A DNA stretch of 18,555 nt from Fusobacteriota bacterium (GCA_026387965.1 JAPLKR010000037.1:1-18555), one strand, 5' to 3'. Positions 1 through 7,813 are shown, numbered from the stretch's first letter. Notes: a model not told the origin generated them from the sequence alone. Numbers and translations are program-made.

Positions 1-2
1 TT

Positions 3-1148
3 ATTCTCTCACTCATGACAATTTTAGTGGGCGCTTTTTTAGCTATAAATTTTTCTGATATGAAAGCGGTACTTGCTTCATCAAGTGTTGAAAATATGGG
101 GATAATTGTCTTGGCTATGGCGATATATATGCTCGGAACAACTTATCACAATCCGATCATTATGACGCTTAGTTTTATTATTATTCTTTTTCACTGTGTG
201 AGCCACGGTATCTTAAAGCTTTCACTCTTTTCAACACTCGGATATATTGCACAAAAATACCATTCGCACTCAATGGAAGCTTTAGGAGGGGTAAACAAGT
301 CACTAAGATCCTCTTCACTACTCTTTTTAATTTCACTGATCTCGATGTGTGCGATGCCAATACTAAATCTTTTTATCAGTGAATTTCTACTCTTTATTCT
401 CTGTACTCTACTTCTTTTAAGTGGTCAATTAGGCTCGACTATACTCGCAGTATTTTTAATGGTTTTTTTAGCTTTTAATGGCACCATTATTCTTACAGCT
501 ATGGTAAAACTCTACGCCATTGTATTTTTAGGGGAAAATCGTACACAAAAAAGAGAACCAATGAAAAATTCTATGTTGACGCTTTTTTTAACTATACTGG
601 TTACCGCACAACTCTATTTGACACTTTTCTCTCTCAATTTTATTTCCATTTTGCTAAAGCTCTTTCACGTCTATCCATGGATAGGGAGCTCTAATATTTT
701 AAAAATACTGCAAGAACCACTGAAAATGCTCTCACGGCTCTCACTTATTTTTATTATTTTCCTTCTTATATATATGCTATTCGCTCATCTTAAGAGGGCT
801 CGAAAAGTAGAAACATGGGGGTGTGGATCTGAAAATCTTACTCTTAAGCAGCAGTATACTGGGGAATCATTCACCATAGCCATTACCAATTTAATTAAAC
901 TTGGTACAAAAAATAAAGTAAAAACCAATATTACACGCCAACTTTTTCCAAAAGAGCACTATTTAAGAGTTGAAAAAACTGACCAATTTTATGGAATATA
1001 CCAACGCATCTACCGTTTTATTTCAAAAATTTCATATTTTGTATTGTGGATGGAAAGTAAAAACTCTCAGCAAAATATTCTCTATCTCTTAATTATCGTT
1101 ATAATTTTAACCGTTTGGATTTTTGGAGGTGGAACACTATGGAAATAA
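3..1148 (+). CDS. hyfB: HyfB-like membrane subunit (proton-translocating antiporter family), 5' partial
   Basis: This is the C-terminal part of a large antiporter-like membrane subunit of the hydrogenase-4/Ehr complexes, homologous to NuoL/MrpA-type subunits and expected to move ions across the membrane. The reading frame stays open to the left edge (Ile-Leu-Ser-Leu before the first ATG at 15), so the gene starts outside the window. E. coli HyfB has about 670 residues, so roughly 290 are missing. Seen here: the conserved SDMKAVLASSSVENMG segment with the functional lysine (about residues 15-30 from that ATG), HGILKLSLF with the His/Lys pair (about 64-72), and the WGCG...QYTGESF signature (about 267-285) between hydrophobic helices, followed by a final membrane segment. 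It overlaps hyfC by 10 bases. The subunit identification is firm. The ion moved (proton or sodium) cannot be told from sequence. Confidence 0.9.
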   Translation: MLSLMTILVGAFLAINFSDMKAVLASSSVENMGIIVLAMAIYMLGTTYHNPIIMTLSFIIILFHCVSHGILKLSLFSTLGYIAQKYHSHSMEALGGVNKSLRSSSLLFLISLISMCAMPILNLFISEFLLFILCTLLLLSGQLGSTILAVFLMVFLAFNGTIILTAMVKLYAIVFLGENRTQKREPMKNSMLTLFLTILVTAQLYLTLFSLNFISILLKLFHVYPWIGSSNILKILQEPLKMLSRLSLIFIIFLLIYMLFAHLKRARKVETWGCGSENLTLKQQYTGESFTIAITNLIKLGTKNKVKTNITRQLFPKEHYLRVEKTDQFYGIYQRIYRFISKISYFVLWMESKNSQQNILYLLIIVIILTVWIFGGGTLWK

Positions 1149-2056
1149 TATTCAATATTCTCTCCATTATTTTTATTCCCCTCATTATCATAGGTGTCAT
1201 TGAGAAAATCAAATCACTCTTATGCGGGCGTATAGGAAATCCCTGGTATCAATTTTTACTTGAATTCATTAAGTTAATGAGAAAAGAACTCATAGTCAGT
1301 AAACGTAGTAGTTTTATTACAAAGATAGCACCATTCTCACTATTCTTAAGTGTTATCATTGCTACTCTCTTTGTTCCTTTGATAAATGGGCATCCACTTA
1401 TGAGCTTCTCTTATGATTTTGTCGTTTTTGCTTACTTTTTAGGTTTTTCAAAGCTCTTAACCCTACTTTTAGCTATGGATAGTGGGAGCAGTTTTGAAGG
1501 AATGGGGGCAAGCCGAGAGGTGAAGTTCTCTCTTTTGATGGAAGCCTCACTATTTTTACTCTTCGCTTCGCTTATATTAGTAAGTGGTCAAACAAAACTT
1601 AATTTAATGGTTCAACTCTACCTCATCAAAAGCCCACAAACGATTGTTTTTGCGCTACTTCTTATCATCATATTTTTTATATTTATGCTCCTAGAGAGTT
1701 CAAGAATGCCTATTGATGACCCCAATACACACTTAGAACTTACAATGATTCATGAAGTAATGGTACTTGATTTATCTTGCACTCATTTAGCGATGATGAG
1801 TTATGCCAACAGTTTAAAACTCTATATTTTCATGAGTTTAATTATTAATACTATCATTCCTGTAAGTCACTCACTTTTTCTAGCATTACTTTTAAATCTC
1901 GTAGCGCTTGGAGTGCTTTGCTGTATTATAGCTGTTATTGAGACACTCTATGCAAGGATACGGTTTACACGACTATCGGAAATTATGTTACTAACCCTCA
2001 TTGGCGCTTTTATACTGCTTACTTTAATTTTATATATGAATGGAGTCCACCCCTAA
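1139..2056 (+). CDS. hyfC: HyfC/HycD/NuoH-like membrane anchor subunit
   Basis: This is a 305-residue polytopic membrane protein that connects the soluble redox arm to the membrane antiporter subunits (NuoH/complex I subunit 1 family). A longer reading begins at 1115, but the ATG at 1139 has a GGAGGTGG ribosome binding site at the right distance and gives the usual family N terminus, so 1139 is chosen. Conserved features include MDSGSSFEGMGASRE (about 113-127), the loop ESSRMP followed by DDPNTHLEL (about 186-201) and the HE pair (about 205-206). These carry the acidic and arginine residues of the quinone/hydrogenase-facing cavity in the family. The start overlaps hyfB and the stop shares one base with the hyfE start, so translation is coupled. 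Unlike the soluble subunits HyfG and HyfI, nothing here looks degenerate. Confidence 0.92.
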   Translation: MEIIFNILSIIFIPLIIIGVIEKIKSLLCGRIGNPWYQFLLEFIKLMRKELIVSKRSSFITKIAPFSLFLSVIIATLFVPLINGHPLMSFSYDFVVFAYFLGFSKLLTLLLAMDSGSSFEGMGASREVKFSLLMEASLFLLFASLILVSGQTKLNLMVQLYLIKSPQTIVFALLLIIIFFIFMLLESSRMPIDDPNTHLELTMIHEVMVLDLSCTHLAMMSYANSLKLYIFMSLIINTIIPVSHSLFLALLLNLVALGVLCCIIAVIETLYARIRFTRLSEIMLLTLIGAFILLTLILYMNGVHP

Positions 2057-2673
2057 TGGAAAATATGTTAATTTTACTATTTTGTCTTGTAACCCTCATT
2101 GGAGAGGTGAAAAGCCGAGTTTCAAGTCATATTAAGGTTATCGTATGGCAGGGAGTTCTTCTCTTTTTGATATTCATTTTTGATTCAAGTAGTGCACCGC
2201 TTGTTTCAATAGTTTTTATTGCTATTGAAGTGCTCCTGATTCGGGCTATTATCATCCCCATTATTTTGAAGCGAATTTTAGGCAGTACCGATTCACATTT
2301 TGAATCCGAGCATAGAATTTCAAGTTTTTACTCACTACTCATAATGGCGTTACTGTTTATCTCGGGATTTTTCTTTGCCTATATTGCAAATAAAACCTTT
2401 TCGGGGATATCTCCCCTTCAACTGGGAATGTCCATTTCAACCATTTTGATGGGGCTTTACCTAATTTTAATCAGAAAGAAGATGATTAGCCATATTATGG
2501 GGTATGTCATCATGGAAAATGGGATTTTACTCCTCTCATTTTCGCTACTTGGTGATATGCCACTACTTATTTCTGTGGGCGTTTTGATAGACTTTTTTAT
2601 CGGTATACTGTTATTTAGGTATTATACGCTTAAAATATTTCAAAATGGCTATGATAAGCGAGGTCGGATATGA
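2056..2673 (+). CDS. hyfE: HyfE-like membrane subunit
   Basis: This is a 205-residue, very hydrophobic protein matching HyfE (about 216 residues in E. coli), whose C-terminal half is related to NuoK/MnhC. Six or more membrane segments can be drawn. The helix with a buried glutamate (AIEVLLIRAIIIPIILK, about residues 55-72) and the late segment GYVIMENGILLLSF (about 148-161), also with a glutamate, are typical of the NuoK-like ion path. The ATG shares its A with the hyfC stop codon (TAATG), and the stop overlaps the hyfF start as ATGA, so it lies inside a translationally coupled string. It is identified by position and hydrophobic pattern as much as by motif. Confidence 0.85.
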   Translation: MENMLILLFCLVTLIGEVKSRVSSHIKVIVWQGVLLFLIFIFDSSSAPLVSIVFIAIEVLLIRAIIIPIILKRILGSTDSHFESEHRISSFYSLLIMALLFISGFFFAYIANKTFSGISPLQLGMSISTILMGLYLILIRKKMISHIMGYVIMENGILLLSFSLLGDMPLLISVGVLIDFFIGILLFRYYTLKIFQNGYDKRGRI

Positions 2674-4079
2674 TTATAGTACTTCTGTTACCTCTCATAT
2701 TTTCACTCTTAATGGTTATTTTTAAAAATATAAAACTATCAAAGCTGTTGACCCTTATTTTTGCACTCTACTTTTTTATTTTTGCACTCTATTCACTTTT
2801 TAACACAGGTCAGCAGTTTACACCATATTTTGAAATGAATGCACTAAGTTGTTATTTCTTACTCATTGAAGCTATATTAGTTCTGTGTGTTACGGTATAT
2901 CAAATAGGGTATTTTAATGACAGCTCAAAAATGAGTATCCGCTTTAACCGATATTTGATTTTCTACCTGCTTTTCATATTTTCTATGGCGGGATTTATTC
3001 TGACAACAAATTTTGGATTAATGTGGATTTTCTTAGAAGCTTCAACGTTAAGTTCAACTTTTTTAGTAGATTTTCGCTCTACAAAGGGATCTACCATTGC
3101 TGCGTGGCGCTATGTTTTTATCTGTACGATAGGAGTTGCGTTCGCCTTTATTGGAATTATAATGCTTTCAAAGGGTAGTGCTCCATTTGGTGGAACACTT
3201 TTTGTATCAGATTTAATCGCTCATGCAAAACTTATAAATCCTCTCTATTTAAAACTTGCCTTTGCCTTCATCATACTTGGAATGGGGACCAAAATGGGGC
3301 TTGCACCTATGCATGCGTGGCTTCCAAGCGCACACTCTGAAGGGCCGTCACCTGTATCAGCACTTCTTTCAGGAACGCTTCTTAATGTGGCACTACTGGG
3401 TATCATTCAAGTGTATAGAATCCTTGAGAGTGCCAATCTCATTATATTTTGCCAAGAAATTTTCTTAATATTTGGAATGCTTTCTCTGCTTTTTAGCGCA
3501 AGTTATATGCTAAGTTGTACCAATTATAAGAAGATGCTTGCCTACTCCTCGATAGAAAATATGGGCATTATAGCCATTGGTTTATCGCTTGGACCACTGG
3601 GATATCTCGCTATTATCATCCATATTGTGGGACACTCATGTTCAAAAGGGGCGCTCTTTCTAACTTCTGGTGTGATAGAAAAGATGTATCATACTAAAAG
3701 GATTGAGGGTGTCAAGGGACTCGTTGCCCATTCACCCATCGTTGGGATTGTCTGGCTTCTCTCGTTTTTAAGCTTAATTGGGCTTCCGCCATTTCCAATA
3801 TTTTTCAGCGAACTGCTCTTGGTTATTGCTATGATACAAACAGGGCATTTCATTGTGCTAGGGATATTTTTGATACTAATAACACTTATCATATATGGAA
3901 TGGGCAAATCCGTATTCTCCATGAGTTTTGGTAAGTCAACACACTCCATTACGGTAGTAAAAAATTTAAGACTACTTATGTATGGACAAATTGTTCTTCT
4001 TATTTTGATGGCGTCACTCGCCTTTTATCTACCAGAGCCCATACATCAGCTTATGTCAAACGCAGTATCCATTCTATAG
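2670..4079 (+). CDS. hyfF: HyfF-like membrane subunit (NuoN/L antiporter family)
   Basis: This is a 469-residue second antiporter-like subunit (proton_antipo_M family; E. coli HyfF is somewhat longer at about 526). Ion-path residues are present: glutamate E123 in WIFLEASTL, lysine K208 in GMGTKMGLAPMHAWLPSAH with the following His/Glu cluster (H215, H222, E224), KKMLAYSSIENMG (about 287-299), and HIVGHSCSKGALF with H318, H322 and K326. The family's typical MHAWLP..H.EGPSPVSALLSG motif is complete. The start overlaps hyfE by four bases, and 10 bases separate its stop from hyfG. The shorter length compared with E. coli is at the C terminus, and the ORF shows no sign of damage. Confidence 0.92.
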   Translation: MIIVLLLPLIFSLLMVIFKNIKLSKLLTLIFALYFFIFALYSLFNTGQQFTPYFEMNALSCYFLLIEAILVLCVTVYQIGYFNDSSKMSIRFNRYLIFYLLFIFSMAGFILTTNFGLMWIFLEASTLSSTFLVDFRSTKGSTIAAWRYVFICTIGVAFAFIGIIMLSKGSAPFGGTLFVSDLIAHAKLINPLYLKLAFAFIILGMGTKMGLAPMHAWLPSAHSEGPSPVSALLSGTLLNVALLGIIQVYRILESANLIIFCQEIFLIFGMLSLLFSASYMLSCTNYKKMLAYSSIENMGIIAIGLSLGPLGYLAIIIHIVGHSCSKGALFLTSGVIEKMYHTKRIEGVKGLVAHSPIVGIVWLLSFLSLIGLPPFPIFFSELLLVIAMIQTGHFIVLGIFLILITLIIYGMGKSVFSMSFGKSTHSITVVKNLRLLMYGQIVLLILMASLAFYLPEPIHQLMSNAVSIL

Positions 4080-4089
4080 GAGGTCTTTC

Positions 4090-5574
4090 ATGTGGAAGAG
4101 CATTAAAAATTGTGAACTTGTTAATCTTAAAGAGCTAGAACCACTACTTATCACACAGTTAAGAGAGGAAATTCTCGATAAACTACACAGTGGAGGACGA
4201 CTTCTTGCACTGTTTTGCGATAGGAATATCCATTTTATCTACTGCATTATTGCATTGGATAAACACTCTCAGCTGATGATGGGATGTGCATTTATCCATG
4301 GGGCAGCAGAGTATGAGAGTTTAACTCAACACTTTCCTGCGTGTGAAATGTTTGAGAGAGAACTCTTTGAAACAACACACATCAGACCTTTGAACCACCC
4401 AAATCTCAAACCACTTCGTAACCATTCCAACCCTTTTTTATTTCACCAAGTACACTCAAAGGAGGTGCATGAAGTGGGAGTAGGACCTGTTCATGCGGGG
4501 ATAATTGAGCCAGGGTATTTTAGATTTAATGCTCTTGGTGAAAAGATACTGCATCTTGAGATACAACTAGGATATCAACATAAAGGAATTGAAAAACTTT
4601 TTGAAGATTTTAGTAAACAGGGTAGGGGACTACACCTTGAGCCACTTGCAGAGGCAATTGTTGGCGATAGTGCCATTGCGCACACACTCGCCTACGTACA
4701 CGCTATCGAATCTCTGTGCAAACTAAAAGTTCCAAAGAGAGCACAACATATCCGCACACTCGCACTTGAGCTAGAACGTATTGGAAATCACTTAGGAAAC
4801 ATTGGAGATATTCTTGGAGATATTGGCTACTACCTAGGTAAAGATGCATTTATTGCGTTAAAAACAGAGGTTATCAACGCTATGCTAAAGATATGTGGCA
4901 GTCGATTTGGTATCTCGCTCATCAGCGTAGGAGGGGTAAATTATTCCTTAGCCGACGACTTTGTGCAAGAATTAGCAGAGCTTCTAACACGAGTTAAGCA
5001 TAACGCCAAAGTGTATTTTAAAATTCATGTTACCGAAAATTCGAGCGTTCTTTCACGACTAGAAGGAACAGGAATCGTTACCCTTCAAGATGCCATGAAT
5101 CATGGATTTGTTGGACTTACTGCACGTTCATGTGGTATGGATTTAGATGTAAGAAGTGATTATCCGTGTGGCGTATTTCAAGAATATCCTATAAAAAATA
5201 CACTATTTGAAAATGGGGATGTATTTGATAGAACCGTGATACGTTTTGTGGAAATTTTACATTCTATTGAGTGGATAATACAGGACCTTGAACGGTATAC
5301 AACTTCAGAAAGTAGAGAAATCTTCCTACACAACTCTAGCTCAACTCACTATTTAGCAAACCACTGCGTTGTAAGTTTGGTTGAGGGGTGGCGTGGGGAG
5401 ATAATGCACTGTGTTTTAACCGATGACAATGGTCATTTTGAGCGGTATAAGATAAAAGATGCTTCATTTAACAATTGGAATGCACTTCCGTTAGCCGTGT
5501 ATGGGGAGGGAATTTCTGATTTCCCACTTTGTAATAAGAGTTTTAACTTGTCTTATTCAGGGCATGATTTATAG
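4090..5574 (+). CDS. hyfG: HyfG/HycE-like large subunit (NuoC-NuoD fusion) lacking NiFe ligands; Ehr-type
   Basis: This is a 494-residue soluble subunit with an N-terminal NuoC-like part (about 1-115) and a NuoD/NiFe-large-subunit part (about 130-494). Strong family motifs remain: GPVHAGIIEPGYFRF (132-146), LEIQLGYQHKGIEKL (156-170), and DASF.NW plus SDFPLCNKS near the end. In NiFe hydrogenases the metal is held by two CxxC pairs. Here the first site reads V191-G-D-S194 and the second S488-Y-S-G491, so all four cysteines are gone and no NiFe centre can form. It stops at GHDL without a cleavable maturation tail. Loss of these cysteines is the known hallmark of energy-converting-hydrogenase-related (Ehr) complexes. 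The start has AGGAGGT eight bases upstream. It is surrounded by intact operon partners, and its true electron acceptor or substrate is unknown. Confidence 0.9.
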   Translation: MWKSIKNCELVNLKELEPLLITQLREEILDKLHSGGRLLALFCDRNIHFIYCIIALDKHSQLMMGCAFIHGAAEYESLTQHFPACEMFERELFETTHIRPLNHPNLKPLRNHSNPFLFHQVHSKEVHEVGVGPVHAGIIEPGYFRFNALGEKILHLEIQLGYQHKGIEKLFEDFSKQGRGLHLEPLAEAIVGDSAIAHTLAYVHAIESLCKLKVPKRAQHIRTLALELERIGNHLGNIGDILGDIGYYLGKDAFIALKTEVINAMLKICGSRFGISLISVGGVNYSLADDFVQELAELLTRVKHNAKVYFKIHVTENSSVLSRLEGTGIVTLQDAMNHGFVGLTARSCGMDLDVRSDYPCGVFQEYPIKNTLFENGDVFDRTVIRFVEILHSIEWIIQDLERYTTSESREIFLHNSSSTHYLANHCVVSLVEGWRGEIMHCVLTDDNGHFERYKIKDASFNNWNALPLAVYGEGISDFPLCNKSFNLSYSGHDL

Positions 5575-5583
5575 GAGGAATAT

Positions 5584-6336
5584 GTGAAAAATCTACTTAT
5601 TAACACAGTCGTTCACCGAAAGCAAGCGATTAAAGATAATTCGAAAGCCGTTTTACATTCAAAGTTTATCGGGCTACCTATGATTTTGAAAAATAGAGAC
5701 CCTCAAGATGAGCTGTGTTGCGAAAAGCTTTGTTTAAATGGGGCAATTTTACTATCCCCTTTTAGAATTGATTTGGGAAAATGTAGTTTTTGTAAACGTT
5801 GCAGTATTGCATTTCCGAAGCTTATTTGCTTTACTTCTCATCATAAACTCAGTGCAACAAGCCGTGAAATGCTTATCATTGATGATACGTGTGATAATGA
5901 GAGCTATGAAAAAAGAGCTATATTACCTTTGAAGAGCAAGATTTTCAAGCGTTCACTCTCCCTTAGAAGCGTGTGTGCGGGAGGTAATGGAGCGTGTGAA
6001 GCGGAGCTTAATGCGTGTTTCAATGTCAACTTTGATGCGGGGCGCTATGGAATAAAAATGGTGGCGTCACCTCGTCATGCAGATGGAATTATCATTTCGG
6101 GCCCTATCACCGGAAATATGGCCGTGGCACTAGAAAAAGCCTTTGAAGCCACTCCAAATCCTAAACTCATTATTCTACTTGGATGCGATGCAATTAGTGG
6201 GGGCGTATTTGCAAATTCTAAAAATTTGAATAGAAGCTTCCTTGATAGAAATATTCCAACGCTCTATATTCCTGGGGCTCCACCACACCCTCAAACCATC
6301 ATTCATGGTATTATGAAGATGCTTGACAGAGTGTAA
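5584..6336 (+). CDS. hyfI: HyfI-like small subunit with N-terminal ferredoxin remnant (NuoB family), altered cluster ligands
   Basis: This is a 250-residue electron-transfer subunit starting at GTG, with a GGAGG site overlapping the hyfG stop; the ATG two bases earlier is followed at once by a stop. The N-terminal part is ferredoxin-like: C50 in CLNGAI plus C67xxC70xxC73, enough for one 4Fe-4S cluster, while the ligands of the second are missing (F77 replaces the CP cysteine). The C-terminal part (about 123-250) is clearly NuoB/HycG-like (ASPRHADGIIISGPIT, YEATP-type FEATPNPKL, AISGGVF, YIPGxPPHP). Of the four canonical proximal-cluster cysteines only C138 is in place; the others read N135, D202 and A232, while C131 and C201 are new. 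The reading frame is intact, so this looks like remodelling, though early loss of function is possible. Confidence 0.85.
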   Translation: MKNLLINTVVHRKQAIKDNSKAVLHSKFIGLPMILKNRDPQDELCCEKLCLNGAILLSPFRIDLGKCSFCKRCSIAFPKLICFTSHHKLSATSREMLIIDDTCDNESYEKRAILPLKSKIFKRSLSLRSVCAGGNGACEAELNACFNVNFDAGRYGIKMVASPRHADGIIISGPITGNMAVALEKAFEATPNPKLIILLGCDAISGGVFANSKNLNRSFLDRNIPTLYIPGAPPHPQTIIHGIMKMLDRV

Positions 6337-6337
6337 A

Positions 6338-6381
6338 AAACCATCCGTAACCATTTAATAGTGAGTGGTTACGGATGGTTT
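6338..6381. terminator. Bidirectional intrinsic terminator
   Basis: A perfect 16-bp inverted repeat (6338-6353 and 6366-6381, arms with core CCATCCGTAACCA) and a 12-base loop lie between the end of hyfI (+) and the end of the lipoprotein gene (-). Read on the minus strand the stem is followed by a run of six T (6340 down to 6335), so the best U-tract serves the lipoprotein transcript. The plus-strand tail is only GATTT, so it is a weaker terminator for the hyf operon. Confidence 0.85.
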
Positions 6382-6395
6382 GATTTAAGAGTATA

Positions 6396-6989
6396 TTATC
6401 GATAGAGTTTTTCAGGAATCGTGCTATTTTGCATAGAATATTTTAAAATAGCACGGATATAAGGGCTAATATTTGATGACCCACTAGTTGAATTTTTTGG
6501 TGCATTTAATAGTCTTACCGTTGCAGAGCCAGAATTTATGTATATTTTAATATACTGCATACCACTTTTACCATATTGGTAAAAAGTTCCGGTATAGATA
6601 CTACTTCCACCGCTCAAATTATTATCTTTTGATATCGAAAGAGCGACATTCATATTGGCATAATTAGGATCTTTACTGATAAATTTTTCATATATAGCAT
6701 ACCAATTTTGATTGAATATTTGGTACTTTGAGATATTTGGATTTCCATTGGTTGTGAGGGTAGAGGTATCTTTTTCACTTAAATTCTGTTGATCTGGATT
6801 TTTATTAAGTGTGCTTGTAGTGGAATTAGAACTTGAAGATATATTTTTAGGTGTCACTGAATCTTTACTAACTTTATTTGAAATAGTGGCTTTTTTAGTT
6901 ACTTTTTTTTGTTTGGTATTATTGTGCTGACAGCTTGCAATTAATATTAGGATAATAATAAATAGTATTAATGTAATTGACTTTTTCAT
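6396..6989 (-). CDS. Putative lipoprotein of unknown function
   Basis: This encodes a 197-residue protein with a textbook lipoprotein signal: MKKS, a hydrophobic stretch, and a lipobox IASC with the lipidated cysteine at residue 20, so it should sit on the outer face of the cytoplasmic membrane. A Lys/Ser/Thr/Asn-rich linker follows (about 21-85). Next comes a compact domain of roughly 110 residues containing NWYAIYEKFI, SIYTGTFYQYG and YIKIYINSG, which look like alternating beta strands. I do not recognise the family. The start has AAGGAG seven bases upstream and a good promoter (see 7019-7047). It is transcribed alone, divergent from the DUF5714 gene, and ends at the shared terminator. Confidence 0.75.
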   Translation of the reverse strand: MKKSITLILFIIILILIASCQHNNTKQKKVTKKATISNKVSKDSVTPKNISSSSNSTTSTLNKNPDQQNLSEKDTSTLTTNGNPNISKYQIFNQNWYAIYEKFISKDPNYANMNVALSISKDNNLSGGSSIYTGTFYQYGKSGMQYIKIYINSGSATVRLLNAPKNSTSGSSNISPYIRAILKYSMQNSTIPEKLYR

Positions 6990-7018
6990 CTAACGCTCCT
7001 TGTATGTGGTCAGTTGAA

Positions 7019-7047
7019 ATTATACACTGAATTTTGAAATTTGTTAA
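7019..7047 (-). promoter_or_regulatory. Sigma-A-type promoter for the lipoprotein gene
   Basis: On the minus strand there is TTAACA (7047-7042) and, after exactly 17 bases, TATAAT (7024-7019). This is 5/6 and 6/6 to consensus. Transcription would start near 7012, leaving a leader of about 23 bases that contains the AAGGAG site before the ATG at 6989. It is a prediction from consensus only. Confidence 0.75.
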
Positions 7048-7055
7048 CCCTTTAC

Positions 7056-7084
7056 TTATCACAAATGTAAAAATATGATATAAT
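7056..7084 (+). promoter_or_regulatory. Sigma-A-type extended -10 promoter for the DUF5714 gene
   Basis: TTATCA (7056-7061, 4/6) is followed after 17 bases by a perfect TATAAT (7079-7084) preceded by TGA, i.e. an extended -10 (TGnTATAAT). It lies back to back with the lipoprotein promoter, with only 8 bases between the two -35 boxes, so a regulator bound here could affect both genes. Confidence 0.7.
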
Positions 7085-7087
7085 CAG

Positions 7088-7101
7088 TGTAAATAATTAC
7101 A
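7088..7101. promoter_or_regulatory. Candidate operator palindrome downstream of the -10 box
   Basis: TGTAA-ATAA-TTACA, a 14-base inverted repeat, sits where transcription of the DUF5714 gene would start. Its right half (TTACATT, 7097-7103) also pairs with AATGTAA at 7064-7070 on the other side of the -10 box. Position and symmetry fit a repressor site, but the region is AT-rich and such repeats arise by chance. The regulator is not identified. Confidence 0.3.
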
Positions 7102-7117
7102 TTAAAGGGAGCTATAA

Positions 7118-7807
7118 ATGCATAAAATGGGATGCGCATTATGTGGATCAGAAATCATTTATCTTGAAAAAGAACAACTTTTGGAGTGCGTGGTATGTAA
7201 AAAAACTGTTTTAGCCAATGCGAAATGTGAGAATAATCATTTTGTGTGTGATTCGTGCCATGAAATGGATGCTGTGGAATATATAGAACACACATGTCTA
7301 AACACGCAGGCAAAAACACTGGTTGAGTTGACAGTAGAATTAATGAGAAACCCAAAGGTGCTTATGCATGGCCCTGAACATCATTTTTTAGTTCCAGCGG
7401 TACTTTATACCCTCTATGCAAATACATACGAGAAAAAAAGTGAATTAGCTGAAAAGTTAGAAATTATTAAAGAGCGTGCAAAAATGGTGCCCGGAGGTTT
7501 TTGTGGGCAGTTTGGGTGTTGCGGCGCAGGTGTTGGAACAGGTATATTCATGAGTGTCCTTCTTAGTACATCACCACTTTCTGAAAACAGTTGGGGTGAC
7601 GCACAGTTAATGACTGCAAGAACACTAGAAGCACTTGGAAAGCTTGGAGGACCGCGTTGCTGTAAACGTTCAACATTTCAAGCCTTGGTAAGTGCGAATG
7701 AATTCTTAAAAGAAAAGTTTAATATTGTGCTCGAGTGTGGAGATATGAAATGTGAGTTTAGTGAGCTTAATTCAACATGTTCTAGTACACGATGTCCATT
7801 TATATAG
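7118..7807 (+). CDS. DUF5714 domain protein, cysteine-rich
   Basis: This encodes a 229-residue soluble protein. The N-terminal third resembles a treble-clef or zinc-ribbon region with paired cysteines C6xxC9, C24xxC27, C37, C44xxC47, and HxC-type residues, and would bind zinc or iron. The second part has the family signature HGPEHHFLVPAVLYT (about 84-98), GGFCGQFGCCGAGVG (about 126-140), and a late GGPRCCKRSTFQAL, ending in a CxxxxC...RCPF tail. I recognise this as the DUF5714 family of anaerobes, often found next to or fused with methyltransferases and radical SAM proteins. The biochemical activity is not known to me. It starts 6 bases after AGGGAG, and its stop lies within the ribosome binding site of the next gene, now a pseudogene, so the two were co-translated. 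Confidence 0.75.
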   Translation: MHKMGCALCGSEIIYLEKEQLLECVVCKKTVLANAKCENNHFVCDSCHEMDAVEYIEHTCLNTQAKTLVELTVELMRNPKVLMHGPEHHFLVPAVLYTLYANTYEKKSELAEKLEIIKERAKMVPGGFCGQFGCCGAGVGTGIFMSVLLSTSPLSENSWGDAQLMTARTLEALGKLGGPRCCKRSTFQALVSANEFLKEKFNIVLECGDMKCEFSELNSTCSSTRCPFI

Positions 7808-7813
7808 GAGGAG

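Noticed and set aside
3256-3468. 70-codon plus-strand frame inside hyfF
   Set aside because: Out-of-frame shadow of a strongly conserved gene, with no ribosome site and no recognisable protein.
3689-3949. 86-codon minus-strand frame opposite hyfF
   Set aside because: Antisense shadow of the conserved membrane segments, with no supporting signals.
4090-6336. Functional H2-evolving hydrogenase 4
   Set aside because: All four NiFe ligand positions are non-cysteine and no maturation genes are in the window.
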